Under the pieces are notes generated by a model. That model was not told where the DNA came from, searched no databases, and was given only the letters and a program-made list of their open reading frames with translations. A stretch of 64,000 bases of DNA from Candidatus Nitrosopumilus sp. (GTDB taxonomy: Archaea; Thermoproteota; Nitrososphaeria; Nitrososphaerales; Nitrosopumilaceae). The DNA is taken from the NCBI GenBank assembly GCA_025699075.1, contig JAILWG010000001.1:124001-188000 (forward strand), in the 5' to 3' direction. A program made the translations under genes and the position numbers. This document shows positions 52,294 to 60,852 of this stretch, in pieces (the stretch's first letter is position 1; each line of letters opens with the position of its first letter).

Positions 52294-52317
52294 ATTTCTA
52301 TATTCGAATTTAGAAAC
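52294..52317. repeat. 24-bp palindrome, copy 3
   Basis: ATTTCTATATTC plus GAATTTAGAAAC; the right half is exact. It is about 90 bases upstream of the zinc-ribbon gene. Confidence 0.9.
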
Positions 52318-52364
52318 ATTATAAATTTAGTATCTTGATTAATCGTTTGCTATACAAATAGAAT

Positions 52365-52388
52365 GTTTCAAAACTCGAGTTTAGAAAT
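52365..52388. repeat. 24-bp palindrome, copy 4
   Basis: GTTTCAAAACTC plus GAGTTTAGAAAT. It lies 6 bases beyond the 3' end of tRNA-Asn, where a transcript end or a recombination site would be expected. Confidence 0.88.
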
Positions 52389-52394
52389 AAGAGC

Positions 52395-52467
52395 GCCTCC
52401 CACCAGACTTGAACTGGTGACCAACCGGTTAACAGCCGGTTGCTCTACCACGCTGAGCTAGGGAGGC
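52395..52467 (-). tRNA. trnN: tRNA-Asn (GTT)
   Basis: 73 bases with a perfect 7-bp acceptor stem (GCCTCCC/GGGAGGC), D-arm GCTC...GAGC, anticodon arm ACCGG-CTGTTAA-CCGGT with anticodon GTT, and T-arm ACCAG-TTCAAGT-CTGGT. No CCA is encoded and there is no intron. It lies 6 bases from palindrome copy 4. Confidence 0.98.
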
Positions 52468-52538
52468 ACAAGTTAAGACCTTGGCAAAAGTGATTTAATC
52501 TTTGCGACTATACATAATCAACCAAAATTACAAAATGT

Positions 52539-52826
52539 TTAGTTGAATTTGGCAAAAAACTCTTTGATTTCTTTTGCATGACTTTCAACTAGTTCGATAA
52601 TTTCTAGATGCTCATCAGCTGTTGGTTCACGTTGATGAACAATTTGAAATGCACTTAGTGCGGAACCTACCATCTCTCCGACAAAAAACCCACACAAAAA
52701 ATCCCCCACATTTCCGCATTCCCAAGTCTCGCCTATTCTTGGTGATGCTCCTGCAGATTTGTACAGCTCTAATGTTTGTTGAATTAAATCTGTTGTTTGT
52801 TTTGAAAATTCAGGATCTAGAGTCAT
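52539..52826 (-). CDS. Conserved hypothetical protein after the ribosomal operon
   Basis: 95 residues, mostly helical, with two Cys (ETWECGNVGDFLCGFF) and an acidic C-terminus. No known family. It is 15 bp downstream of the L6 gene, so it is likely the last gene of the ribosomal transcript. Confidence 0.65.
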   Translation of the reverse strand: MTLDPEFSKQTTDLIQQTLELYKSAGASPRIGETWECGNVGDFLCGFFVGEMVGSALSAFQIVHQREPTADEHLEIIELVESHAKEIKEFFAKFN

Positions 52827-52841
52827 TTGAAAATTGGGATT

Positions 52842-53399
52842 CTATTTGTCTATGCCTTTTTTCTTTTCAAATGAATAAATTCCATCCAGGAAAACTCTAT
52901 GATCTTTGTTTTTTACTTTGGATTTTAGTTCAATATTTGCTGCAGTTTGAGTGATATCTGTCCATACATGTCCTGTAAGAATTACATCTTCTCCTTTAGG
53001 TTCAACTTTGGTATTTCCAACAATGTGTGTGATTCTTGGAGCTCGTTCTCCTTGGAAGTTTTCAATTAGAACATTTTTGCCCTCTACCTTTACTGTGATT
53101 GGAAAGTGAGAAAACACTAATTTCATTTTGATTGTATAGCCTGTTACCAAGCCTTCACAAATGTTTCTGATGATTGATCTTGCAGTGTGAAGAATTGCAT
53201 AGTCTCTTTTTTTCTGATTGATTGCAGTTAGTATGATTTTGCCTTCGTTTACTTGTACGTTGACTGGGATGTCTCTAAAACTTTTGTGTGTTTTTCCTAG
53301 CGGTCCTACAAATGACAGCATGTGTTTGTTTACTGTTACTGTGACTCCTTCAGGAATGTCTACTTGGTTTGTGAATTCTTCTAGTTGCTTAGTAGACAT
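52842..53399 (-). CDS. rpl6: Ribosomal protein L6
   Basis: 185 residues. The archaeal L6 start VDIPEGVTVTVNKHMLSFVG and the later VWTDITQTAANIELKS identify it. It binds 23S rRNA near the factor-binding site. It overlaps S8 by 11 bp. Confidence 0.96.
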   Translation of the reverse strand: MSTKQLEEFTNQVDIPEGVTVTVNKHMLSFVGPLGKTHKSFRDIPVNVQVNEGKIILTAINQKKRDYAILHTARSIIRNICEGLVTGYTIKMKLVFSHFPITVKVEGKNVLIENFQGERAPRITHIVGNTKVEPKGEDVILTGHVWTDITQTAANIELKSKVKNKDHRVFLDGIYSFEKKKGIDK

Positions 53400-53781
53400 A
53401 TCCGATTAAAAATCCTCCAATTCCTTTCTCTGATGCTTCGTGATGGGACATGACTCCTTGGTTTGTTGTAACAAGAAGCATTCCTCTGTCATATGCTGGC
53501 AAGTATTGTTGCTCCCAACTATTGTATTCGTCATTTTTGACTTTGAATCTTGGGGAAATTGCACCACATTTGTTGATTTTTGCTAATAATTTAATTTTGA
53601 ATTTTCCGCCTCTTTTATCGTCTATATGTTCAAATTCTCCAATATAACCGTCTTTTTGGAGTGTTTTTAAGACTTCAATACCTAATTTTGAAGTTGGAAG
53701 AATAACACAGTCTGATTTTCTTCTGGCTTCATTGTTGTATAGTGTGACAAATAGATTTGCTAAGATGTTTGTTGCTGGCAT
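53389..53781 (-). CDS. rps8: Ribosomal protein S8
   Basis: 130 residues: NILANLFVTLYNNEARRKSD, FKVKNDEYNSWEQQYLP and the C-terminal GILLVTTNQGVMSHHEASEK with IGGFLIGYVY are S8 traits. It binds the 16S central domain. Confidence 0.96.
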   Translation of the reverse strand: MPATNILANLFVTLYNNEARRKSDCVILPTSKLGIEVLKTLQKDGYIGEFEHIDDKRGGKFKIKLLAKINKCGAISPRFKVKNDEYNSWEQQYLPAYDRGMLLVTTNQGVMSHHEASEKGIGGFLIGYVY

Positions 53782-53787
53782 GTTATC

Positions 53788-53967
53788 TCACTTATTTTTC
53801 CTGAACCCTAAAGATGTTGCGACTTCTCTGAAACATCGTCTACATAGCATTAAATCATATTTTTGAATCACTGCGGTATAATCTCCACATCTTTTACACC
53901 ATCTTGAACCTCTACCAAAGTCATGCTTTTTTCTACCTGTTGCTTCATAGGATCTGTCTTTTGCCAT
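53788..53967 (-). CDS. rps14: Ribosomal protein S14 (zinc-binding, short)
   Basis: 59 residues. Four Cys in WCKRCGDYT and LCRRCFREV form the zinc site of the short archaeal S14. The start is GRKKHDFGRGSR. Its start overlaps the L5 stop by one base; S8 starts 6 bp beyond its stop. Confidence 0.95.
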   Translation of the reverse strand: MAKDRSYEATGRKKHDFGRGSRWCKRCGDYTAVIQKYDLMLCRRCFREVATSLGFRKNK

Positions 53968-54488
53968 TATGTTACGGTCACTCCAAATTCTTTTGCTAGA
54001 TAATCTTTTGCTTCTTGGCTTTTAATAATATGGTTTTTTCCAACTCTTGCTTTGTGTTTACTTCTGGTTCTGATTCCAAATCCTGGTCTTGTTAATGTAA
54101 TGGAAATTCCAAGACCTAAAATTCCTATTTGAGGATCATATTTTACACCTGGTATATCGATATGCTCATTAATTCCAAATGAGAAATTTCCAAAATTATC
54201 AAAGGATTTTCCATTAACTGTGTTTCCTTTAGCTTCGAGCAGTCTTTTTAGTAAAGCAACAGCATCATCGCCTCTGATTGTCACTGCCACTCCAATTGGC
54301 TCTCCTTTTCTGACTCCCCAATCTCTGTATGCTTCTTTTGCATTACGTGTAGATGGTTTTTTTCCAGAGATTTGCTCTAGTGCTTTTGTTGCAATGTTGA
54401 TGACATCTCCAGATTTACCTAAACCCATGTTTAAGACAACTTTCTCTAAAGAGATTTTTTTCATTGGGGATTCTGTTACTTGAGACAT
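53967..54488 (-). CDS. rpl5: Ribosomal protein L5
   Basis: 173 residues. KISLEKVVLNMGLGKSGDVI, KKPSTRNAKEAYRDWGVRKG and FSFGINEHIDIPGVKYDPQI are archaeal L5 signatures. L5 contacts 5S rRNA and the P-site tRNA. It is 4 bp from S4e. Confidence 0.97.
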   Translation of the reverse strand: MSQVTESPMKKISLEKVVLNMGLGKSGDVINIATKALEQISGKKPSTRNAKEAYRDWGVRKGEPIGVAVTIRGDDAVALLKRLLEAKGNTVNGKSFDNFGNFSFGINEHIDIPGVKYDPQIGILGLGISITLTRPGFGIRTRSKHKARVGKNHIIKSQEAKDYLAKEFGVTVT

Positions 54489-54492
54489 AAGA

Positions 54493-55209
54493 TCACTTTA
54501 ATTGAATTATTGGCTCCTCTTTTCCAATTGGCATAATGATGTCTGCAGGAATTTCAATTTTTCTGTCTTCTAGTGCAAGTATGACTCTTTTTGGAAGGAT
54601 GAATGTTCCATCTTCTATGGCTTCTATTTTACCAATTTGTCCTGCGTTGTTTCCACGTGTAACTAAACCCTGACATCCTGTTTCTAATTTTATTACTTCA
54701 ATAATTTTTTGTTCTGGAACTTGTATTAGACAAGTATCTCCAACATTTACTTTAGTATCTGAAATGATTGAACGTCCGTCATGAAAACCAATTTGTAATT
54801 TTCCTTTGTTTATTGTTGTTTTTGTGGTTACTCTGACAAGTTTTTTTGATTTTTCTGATTCATTAATTTTAATTGGTTTTAACAACTTGTCTTCTGTTGG
54901 AACTAGACGATATACATCTGAAACATCTTGTAGTTCTACAACATCCATTAGTCCTATGGCGTGATGAAGTGATTTTCGTACAACTCCATCAATTTTTACT
55001 CTTCCGGAATAGATTGCAGCTTTTGCTTCTCTTAAACTAGTAACTATGTTTAACATGTCTCTGAGAAATACTGCTGTTGGAACAGAATAGTTCTTTTTAT
55101 GTGGACCTGGTTTTACTGTAATTACAAATCTCTTGTCTTTTCTGGTAATTCCCCAGAATTGTGGGGCCATTTGACGTTTGAGTTTTTTACTACCTGAAAT
55201 GCTTACCAT
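54493..55209 (-). CDS. rps4e: Ribosomal protein S4e
   Basis: 238 residues. A protein found in archaea and eukaryotes, not bacteria. An S4-like domain (MLNIVTSLREAKAAIYSGRV) and a KOW-type tail (GLVTRGNNAGQIGKIEAIED) are visible. Confidence 0.97.
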   Translation of the reverse strand: MVSISGSKKLKRQMAPQFWGITRKDKRFVITVKPGPHKKNYSVPTAVFLRDMLNIVTSLREAKAAIYSGRVKIDGVVRKSLHHAIGLMDVVELQDVSDVYRLVPTEDKLLKPIKINESEKSKKLVRVTTKTTINKGKLQIGFHDGRSIISDTKVNVGDTCLIQVPEQKIIEVIKLETGCQGLVTRGNNAGQIGKIEAIEDGTFILPKRVILALEDRKIEIPADIIMPIGKEEPIIQLK

Positions 55210-55661
55210 TATTCCTTATCTCCTTCTTTTTTGGACTTTTCTACTCCTTTTGTTTCTTTAGGAGTCTCTTTTGTTGATTCAGATTTAGTTTCTGTCTTTG
55301 GTTGCTTTCTTGGATCTTTTCCTTCTAATTTAGAAATTCGCCATTTGTCTTCACTGTTAAGTGAAGTGACCACTAGATTGGATGTGTGAATGTAAACATC
55401 AAATTTATCTCCCTTTGTCTTTTCTTTCTTTACCCCTTCAATTGCAACACTGCTTTTTTGGGTGGATACTTTGGCTATTTTACCATCCACTCCTTTGAAT
55501 TCTCCTCTGAGAATTTTGACCGAATCTCCTTCAATGACTCTTACACTTCTTTTACCATATTTTTTATGTAGTTCTTTTGAAAGTGCACTTCCAAGCTGTT
55601 TACTTTTTGTTTGGTATGTTGCCTGATAAATCAAATTGTTGCGCATTTTTGTTGGTTTCAT
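55209..55661 (-). CDS. rpl24: Ribosomal protein L24
   Basis: 150 residues. The KOW motif [22 protein letters not shown] is clear. The last 45 residues are a charged Lys/Glu/Thr tail ([20 protein letters not shown]) that is longer than usual and probably disordered. Confidence 0.96.
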   Translation of the reverse strand: MKPTKMRNNLIYQATYQTKSKQLGSALSKELHKKYGKRSVRVIEGDSVKILRGEFKGVDGKIAKVSTQKSSVAIEGVKKEKTKGDKFDVYIHTSNLVVTSLNSEDKWRISKLEGKDPRKQPKTETKSESTKETPKETKGVEKSKKEGDKE

Positions 55662-55665
55662 TTTA

Positions 55666-56088
55666 TTATACCACCATTGATGCCAAGTTAGCTACTCTTG
55701 GCCATTTTTCTGAAGCTTCTGCTGCTACTGGCCCTTTGATGTCTGTTCCTTTGGTTTCTCCTTCTGGGGTGATAAGCACTGCTGCGTTATCTTCAAAACA
55801 AACTCTTACACCGTTTAATCTTCTAACTGCATATTTTTGTCTAATGATCACTGCTCCATAAACTTGCTTTCTTAATTCTGCTGGACCTTTCTTTACCACG
55901 ACGTTGCAAAAATCACCAACAGATGCTGATGCTAGTCTTGATGATCTAGTGTGGTGTCTTGGAACATTGATTACTTCTAAAATTTTAGCCCCAGAATTAT
56001 CTGCACATACAATATTTGCACCAATTGGAATTACTTTGGTTACATATGGGCGGAATTCTTCTACTCCTTTTCCTGCTTGCTTTGCCAT
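55666..56088 (-). CDS. rpl14: Ribosomal protein L14
   Basis: 140 residues. [20 protein letters not shown] and [20 protein letters not shown], with [20 protein letters not shown], identify L14, a core 50S protein near the intersubunit bridge. Confidence 0.97.
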   Translation of the reverse strand: MAKQAGKGVEEFRPYVTKVIPIGANIVCADNSGAKILEVINVPRHHTRSSRLASASVGDFCNVVVKKGPAELRKQVYGAVIIRQKYAVRRLNGVRVCFEDNAAVLITPEGETKGTDIKGPVAAEASEKWPRVANLASMVV

Positions 56089-56411
56089 TATGCCTTAACC
56101 TCCACAACAACATATGATACAGATTTTGATATTGGTCTGCATTCTGCAGTCAACACGTGATCTCCTGCTTCAACATCTATACATCCTGGCACATGTGCAT
56201 GAATTGTACTTGTACCTCTGGCATATCTCTTAAATTTACTAAAGTAAAGTGGTGCATCTTTCTGTAATGTGATGGTTTGTTTTGCTTTGCTTCCTGTTAC
56301 TTTGCCATCAAAGAGTTTTCCTCTAATTGACAAGCCTCCGTGGAATGGACAATGCTTATCTTCACATTCTCTTGTTGGCTCTTTTACTTTCAATCCTATA
56401 TTTTGAGTCAT
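56088..56411 (-). CDS. rps17: Ribosomal protein S17
   Basis: 107 residues. An archaeal-type S17: DKHCPFHGGLSIRGKLFDG and KAKQTITLQKDAPLYFSKF, then YARGTSTIHAHVPGCIDVEA. It starts inside the Rpp29 stop (4 bp overlap). Confidence 0.96.
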   Translation of the reverse strand: MTQNIGLKVKEPTRECEDKHCPFHGGLSIRGKLFDGKVTGSKAKQTITLQKDAPLYFSKFKRYARGTSTIHAHVPGCIDVEAGDHVLTAECRPISKSVSYVVVEVKA

Positions 56412-56674
56412 GCCTTTCCTCCAATTCTATCAAATGGTCTTTTTGCAATTTTGGTACCTTCTACCATTATCTCTTTTCCCCCAATTGTAAATTTCCAATT
56501 GTTTGTAGACTTTGCAATTGTTTTTGAACCTTTTTCTGTACTAATTGTAAACATTGATTTTGTTTCATTGATGATTCTTCCATTTAATCCTATTACTTGT
56601 GGGTTAGTGGATTGGATGATTTCTGTGTTTAATCCAATAAATTCATGGGATTTTATGTTGTCTGCAGTAATCAT
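56408..56674 (-). CDS. rnp1: RNase P protein component 1 (Rpp29/Pop4)
   Basis: 88 residues. HEFIGLNTEIIQSTNPQVIG and LNGRIINETKSMFTISTEKG match archaeal Rpp29, a subunit of RNase P that helps trim tRNA 5' ends. Its place between L29 and S17 is conserved in archaea. It overlaps both neighbours by 4 bp. Confidence 0.93.
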   Translation of the reverse strand: MITADNIKSHEFIGLNTEIIQSTNPQVIGLNGRIINETKSMFTISTEKGSKTIAKSTNNWKFTIGGKEIMVEGTKIAKRPFDRIGGKA

Positions 56675-56877
56675 TTCTCTCTCCTCATTTCATTTAATCT
56701 GGTTAGCATTCTTGCAATATCATGACGTATTGGTTTTAGTTTACCACTTTCTTTTCTCAATGTTCCTTTGGAACCATCAATTCTAAGTTTGGCAAGTTCG
56801 CTGCGTGACTCGACAATTTTGCTTTTGAGATCTTTTTCATTTAATTGTTTTATTGTCTTCATGCTGAGTCTGGTCAT
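56671..56877 (-). CDS. rpl29: Ribosomal protein L29
   Basis: 68 residues, a small helical protein: [20 protein letters not shown] and [20 protein letters not shown], then [19 protein letters not shown] are the L29 pattern, sited near the exit tunnel. Overlaps S3 and Rpp29 by 4 bp each. Confidence 0.95.
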   Translation of the reverse strand: MTRLSMKTIKQLNEKDLKSKIVESRSELAKLRIDGSKGTLRKESGKLKPIRHDIARMLTRLNEMRREK

Positions 56878-57662
56878 TTCAAGTGGGCCTCCTCTTCTTC
56901 AAGTGTATCTAATCCTTCCATCTTCTTTGCTTCCAATGCAATTCTTTCAGATTCTGATCTAGCTTTGTCTTTTTTCCCTTCTACTTTGACAACTTCAATT
57001 TTAGCACCTTCAATTTCAATTTCTTCTATTCTGATTTTTTCTTCCTTTGCTTGTTTTGCTTTGATTGCTTTTTCTGTTCTCATTTCAAATTCTGGAATGA
57101 GTTTTTCTTTTCTGGCAATTCTAATTCTAATTCCAATTAATCCCATTGCAGTCTTTACGTGAGCAATGTCTTCATCTACAATAATTTCCGCATGATGTCC
57201 TGCTCTTGGTAAAATTCCTTGAGTGTGTTTTTCAAATGCTGAACGATCTCCTCTGAGTTTTCCTGATATTGTAATTTGAACGCCCATAGCTCCTCCTTCC
57301 ATAATTTGTTTTAATGTCCACATGGTTGCTCTTCTAAAAGCTGTACCTCTCTCCAAATGTGATGCCATTCTATTACACATTACACTTGGTGCAAGCTCTG
57401 GTTTTTCAATTTCAACTACTGAAATTTGCGGATTCTTTAATTCAAAGTCTGTAGCTAGTTTATCTGTCAGTGCTCTAATACCTGAACCTTTTCTACCAAT
57501 AACTATTCCTGGTCTTGTTACATGAAGTGCAACTCTTGTTCCGACAGGGGTTTTTGAAATTTCTGCATGTGAAAAACCTGCATCTTTGATTGCTTCTCTA
57601 AGATAGTCTTTGAGTAGCATCATGTTGTAGTTATCTTTAATTACATTTTTGACTGCTGACAT
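56874..57662 (-). CDS. rps3: Ribosomal protein S3
   Basis: 262 residues. The KH domain ([20 protein letters not shown]) and the C-terminal [20 protein letters not shown] are S3 hallmarks. A 50-residue acidic/basic tail extends beyond the core. Confidence 0.97.
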   Translation of the reverse strand: MSAVKNVIKDNYNMMLLKDYLREAIKDAGFSHAEISKTPVGTRVALHVTRPGIVIGRKGSGIRALTDKLATDFELKNPQISVVEIEKPELAPSVMCNRMASHLERGTAFRRATMWTLKQIMEGGAMGVQITISGKLRGDRSAFEKHTQGILPRAGHHAEIIVDEDIAHVKTAMGLIGIRIRIARKEKLIPEFEMRTEKAIKAKQAKEEKIRIEEIEIEGAKIEVVKVEGKKDKARSESERIALEAKKMEGLDTLEEEEAHLK

Positions 57663-57664
57663 TT

Positions 57665-58123
57665 CTAAATCTCCTTTGCCACCAATTCCACATGTGTTAA
57701 TACATTGTTCTTTGGAGTTGCTCTTCCCATTGCTCTTGGGATGAATCTTTTAACGATCACTCCTTTGTGAACTGTTGCATTTACAATTCGTAATCTGTCC
57801 AAGTCCATTCCTTTGTATTCTGCGTTTGATTCTAAATTATCTAAAACTTTGATAAACTCCTTTGCTGTTTTTTGTGGATATCTTCCAGACATTACTCCTG
57901 GGTCGGGTCTATGTCCTACTTGATTTTTATATCTTCTAAATGGTACTGCTCTATCTTTGTTGGAAACTGCAATTAGATAGTCTCTTGCTTTCTCAATGGA
58001 TAATCCTTTGATTGATATTGCAACTTCACGTGCATGCTTGTGTGAAATGTCTTTTTCTCTTAGTGAAGAACGAACATGTCTCGTTGGATCGTAATTTTGG
58101 AAAGCGTAATTGAATCTACCCAT
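57665..58123 (-). CDS. rpl22: Ribosomal protein L22
   Basis: 152 residues from ATG 58123 (a GTG at 58132 adds three). [20 protein letters not shown] and [20 protein letters not shown] identify L22, which lines the exit tunnel. It lies 2 bp before S3. Confidence 0.95.
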   Translation of the reverse strand: MGRFNYAFQNYDPTRHVRSSLREKDISHKHAREVAISIKGLSIEKARDYLIAVSNKDRAVPFRRYKNQVGHRPDPGVMSGRYPQKTAKEFIKVLDNLESNAEYKGMDLDRLRIVNATVHKGVIVKRFIPRAMGRATPKNNVLTHVELVAKEI

Positions 58124-58128
58124 AACAA

Positions 58129-58524
58129 TCACTTCAATGGCACGTAGAGACTGGATCTTGATGCACCAACTCCAGGTGCACCGTGTGAAACTCTCTTGTT
58201 TGTTATCACATATTCTCCCAAATAATGTCCAATCATTTCAGATACAATTGAAACTGGTTGGAATTCTTTTCCAGAAAATACGTTTACTGTAACACCTACC
58301 ATGTATGGTAGAACAATCAAATCTCTAACATGTGTTTTGATAGGATTCTTTAATTTTCCTGCTTTTGCAGATTTAATTTCCTCAATTAATTTTCTTTTTC
58401 CGTCAGTAATTCCTCTTGTAAGTGATCGTCTTTGTCTGGAATTAAATAATAAGAATAATTTTTCTAGGGATAAACTGTCTAGTTCCTCTTTTGGAATGCC
58501 TCTGTATAAAAATTCTTTAACCAT
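58129..58524 (-). CDS. rps19: Ribosomal protein S19
   Basis: 131 residues: RGIPKEELDSLSLEKLFLLF, RSLTRGITDGKRKLIEEIKS and the late VSEMIGHYLGEYVITNKRV are archaeal S19 traits. It is preceded by L23 with only 47 bp between, where L2 usually sits. Confidence 0.96.
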   Translation of the reverse strand: MVKEFLYRGIPKEELDSLSLEKLFLLFNSRQRRSLTRGITDGKRKLIEEIKSAKAGKLKNPIKTHVRDLIVLPYMVGVTVNVFSGKEFQPVSIVSEMIGHYLGEYVITNKRVSHGAPGVGASRSSLYVPLK

Positions 58525-58571
58525 TTCTCTTCTTCTCCTCTGTTAGTGTACTTCGAGTTTTATGGTCCATA

Positions 58572-58838
58572 TTATAGCATTCCTATCTTTGTTGCCAAAT
58601 CTCTGGCTTTTTCGGTATTTTCAAACTGAACAAAAGCTTTTTTGCCATAAATTGTTCTTGCAGTGTTAACTTTTTTGACATTTTCTTTGTAAAGTATTTT
58701 CACTGCTTCTGAAATTTCTGTTTTATTTGCAGATCTCTCTACTATGAAACAAATTTTACTTTCATTTTCAACCATTGCAAAGGTTTTTTCTGTAATGTAT
58801 GGTTTGATGATTACTTTCATTGCTTGATCTACGTTCAT
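58572..58838 (-). CDS. rpl23: Ribosomal protein L23
   Basis: 88 residues. IIKPYITEKTFAMVENESKI and NVKKVNTARTIYGKKAFVQF identify L23, at the tunnel exit and a docking site for SRP. It starts inside the L4 stop (ATGA overlap). Confidence 0.95.
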   Translation of the reverse strand: MNVDQAMKVIIKPYITEKTFAMVENESKICFIVERSANKTEISEAVKILYKENVKKVNTARTIYGKKAFVQFENTEKARDLATKIGML

Positions 58839-59647
58839 TGTGTTTTCACCATAACCTCCAAATGTGTTGATTTTATTTTTCCAATTTCTTCAATTGCTGA
58901 TTTGGAATACACTGTTAATCTAATTGGATCTGAACCTGGTGCCAAATCTAAGACGCTTAATTCTTTAACACTTCTTACTTCTACTCCTGGAATTGCACCA
59001 ATTGCTTTTGACAAGTTAGAAGAATCTGCAGTTACAAAGAGTACGCTTTTTCCTACTTTTTTACTTCTGCCTCTGAGTCTTGATTGTCCTGAACGTGGTT
59101 TTCTTGCATTTAGTCTCTTGACATCTTGTGATAACTTCAATGAATCTAAAACTTTAGTAATTTCACTTGCTTTGGAGATTGATTCAATGTCATCTGATAC
59201 TATGATTGGGAATGATTCAATTCCGTCTATTTTGTGACCTCTTAATTCAACTAAATCTTTAGATGCTGTTGCAGCAATTGCTGAACATAATGCTAATTTG
59301 TTTTCTTTTTTGTTTAGTTTCTTGTAAATTACTTTTTCAACAATTGGTGGATGTGCTTGTCTACCGCCTCTAGTTGATGCAACTTCTGCTCCTTGACCTT
59401 GTCTGCCACCGCCACCGCCCTGCATTCTTGCAACACGAGATACACCTTGACCTGTTGGAGGATCATTTGAATCTGCAACAACATCCATACCTGCCATTGG
59501 CTTTCTTCCCTGTCTCTGGAATTTATGGGATGTTAAATTAGTGAAAGCTTTGTGAATTAATTCTCTTCTAAATGGAGTTGAGAAAATAATTGGAAGTTCT
59601 ACTTCAACATCCTTTGTTCCATTTGTTGTATATGCTGTGGTCTTCAT
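58835..59647 (-). CDS. rpl4: Ribosomal protein L4
   Basis: 270 residues of the archaeal/eukaryotic type. The loop RMQGGGGGRQGQGAEVASTR with GGRQAHPP is the typical tunnel-facing extension. It follows L3 and overlaps it by one base. Confidence 0.97.
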   Translation of the reverse strand: MKTTAYTTNGTKDVEVELPIIFSTPFRRELIHKAFTNLTSHKFQRQGRKPMAGMDVVADSNDPPTGQGVSRVARMQGGGGGRQGQGAEVASTRGGRQAHPPIVEKVIYKKLNKKENKLALCSAIAATASKDLVELRGHKIDGIESFPIIVSDDIESISKASEITKVLDSLKLSQDVKRLNARKPRSGQSRLRGRSKKVGKSVLFVTADSSNLSKAIGAIPGVEVRSVKELSVLDLAPGSDPIRLTVYSKSAIEEIGKIKSTHLEVMVKTQ

Positions 59648-60642
59648 TATACTACAACCTCCAAAATGTTTGGTTTGTTAATTTTTGCTGGCGCATTTCT
59701 AATTTGACTTCTTAACTTGATTAATCTCTTGTAAGTGCCTGGAACTGAGCCTTTAAGAATAATGAAATCTCCTTTTACTAATCCAAAGTGTTTGTAACCT
59801 CCTTCGGGATTGATTTTAATTTTATCTGATTCTGTGTTGCCCATGATTAGAATTCTTTTATCATATTCTATTCTTTGATGAAATCCAGTCTGTCCTGCTC
59901 TTGGAACTGTATACATGACACTCTGTGGTGAGATTGGACCAAGTGAACCTACTTCTCTAACTGTTTTTCTTGATTTGTGTTGTTTCTTTTTAACATTCCA
60001 TCTTCTCATTACACCTTGCCATCCGTGACCTTTAGTAATTGCTGCAACATCTACAGTTGCTCCTGTTTCAAAAATTTGATCAATTTTGATTTCCTTTCCT
60101 AATGATTCTTTAACATGTGCAAATTGTTTCTCGATATCTCCTCCACTAACCATTGCCTCAAAAATATATGGTTTCTTCATTTCTAATCCTGCGGCTCTTG
60201 GAGATACTGCAACAATTGCGTAAATCTCTTTAATTTTTCTTAATCTTGATTCTGCATTTTCGATTGAACCTGCAATGTTTTTAATTGTAATTTCTTTTGC
60301 AATGCTTTTTGGAATGTCTTCTGCATAGACATCAAACTCTGCATGTTTACCATCATGATCCTTTGAATATCCTCTAATTCCTAAAATCAAAACTGGCGGA
60401 GTAACGAGTACTGTTCCCAGACTAACTAATTGTTTACCTGCGTTAGGAACTTTGTCACGATCATCAATACTGACAACTTGAACACATCCTGCTTTGAAAC
60501 CACAGTGTGCTAAAATTTTTGGCTCATCAGTTGCAGATAGTTTTGGCCATGCTCTTATTCTTGCCTCCATGCTTTTTGCACGAACTCTTGGTGAATATGC
60601 AAGACTTCCTCTACGTGGTTGGTGTCGTTTTCGAGCTCCCAT
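59647..60642 (-). CDS. rpl3: Ribosomal protein L3
   Basis: 331 residues of the archaeal type: GARKRHQPRRGSLAYSPRVR, the GHGWQGVMRRWNVKKKQHKS loop near the peptidyl-transferase centre and GQTGFHQRIEYDKRILIMGN. It is the first ribosomal protein of the operon. Confidence 0.97.
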   Translation of the reverse strand: MGARKRHQPRRGSLAYSPRVRAKSMEARIRAWPKLSATDEPKILAHCGFKAGCVQVVSIDDRDKVPNAGKQLVSLGTVLVTPPVLILGIRGYSKDHDGKHAEFDVYAEDIPKSIAKEITIKNIAGSIENAESRLRKIKEIYAIVAVSPRAAGLEMKKPYIFEAMVSGGDIEKQFAHVKESLGKEIKIDQIFETGATVDVAAITKGHGWQGVMRRWNVKKKQHKSRKTVREVGSLGPISPQSVMYTVPRAGQTGFHQRIEYDKRILIMGNTESDKIKINPEGGYKHFGLVKGDFIILKGSVPGTYKRLIKLRSQIRNAPAKINKPNILEVVV

Positions 60643-60735
60643 GATTAAAACGAATCATCGAATTCCCTCTATTAAACCCTGTGAGATATCGTTAACCACT
60701 AAAAAAATTAAGGTTAACCAACTGTGCCTAATTTG

Positions 60736-60846
60736 TTATGGTGAAAATAATTCTGATATGGAATTCCAAATTGTATAACCTCCGATAATGATCCCTGTAG
60801 CTCCTAAACCTATTGCTAATAATAAAAAATTTTTTTTTTCAGCCAT
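60736..60846 (-). CDS. 36-residue single-span membrane microprotein
   Basis: MAEKKNFLLLAIGLGATGII then IGGYTIWNSISELFSP: a Lys start, one hydrophobic helix, and a short outer tail. The start is 6 bp after the upstream methyltransferase stop. A run of ten A/T bases makes the reading frame sensitive to sequence errors; in the other frame the protein would be nonsense. Confidence 0.62.
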   Translation of the reverse strand: MAEKKNFLLLAIGLGATGIIIGGYTIWNSISELFSP

Positions 60847-60852
60847 GTCTGA

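Noticed and set aside
52365-52467. Integration site with tRNA-Asn as attachment target
   Set aside because: No integrase gene and no second copy of the tRNA 3' end were seen in the window; only the palindrome sits there.
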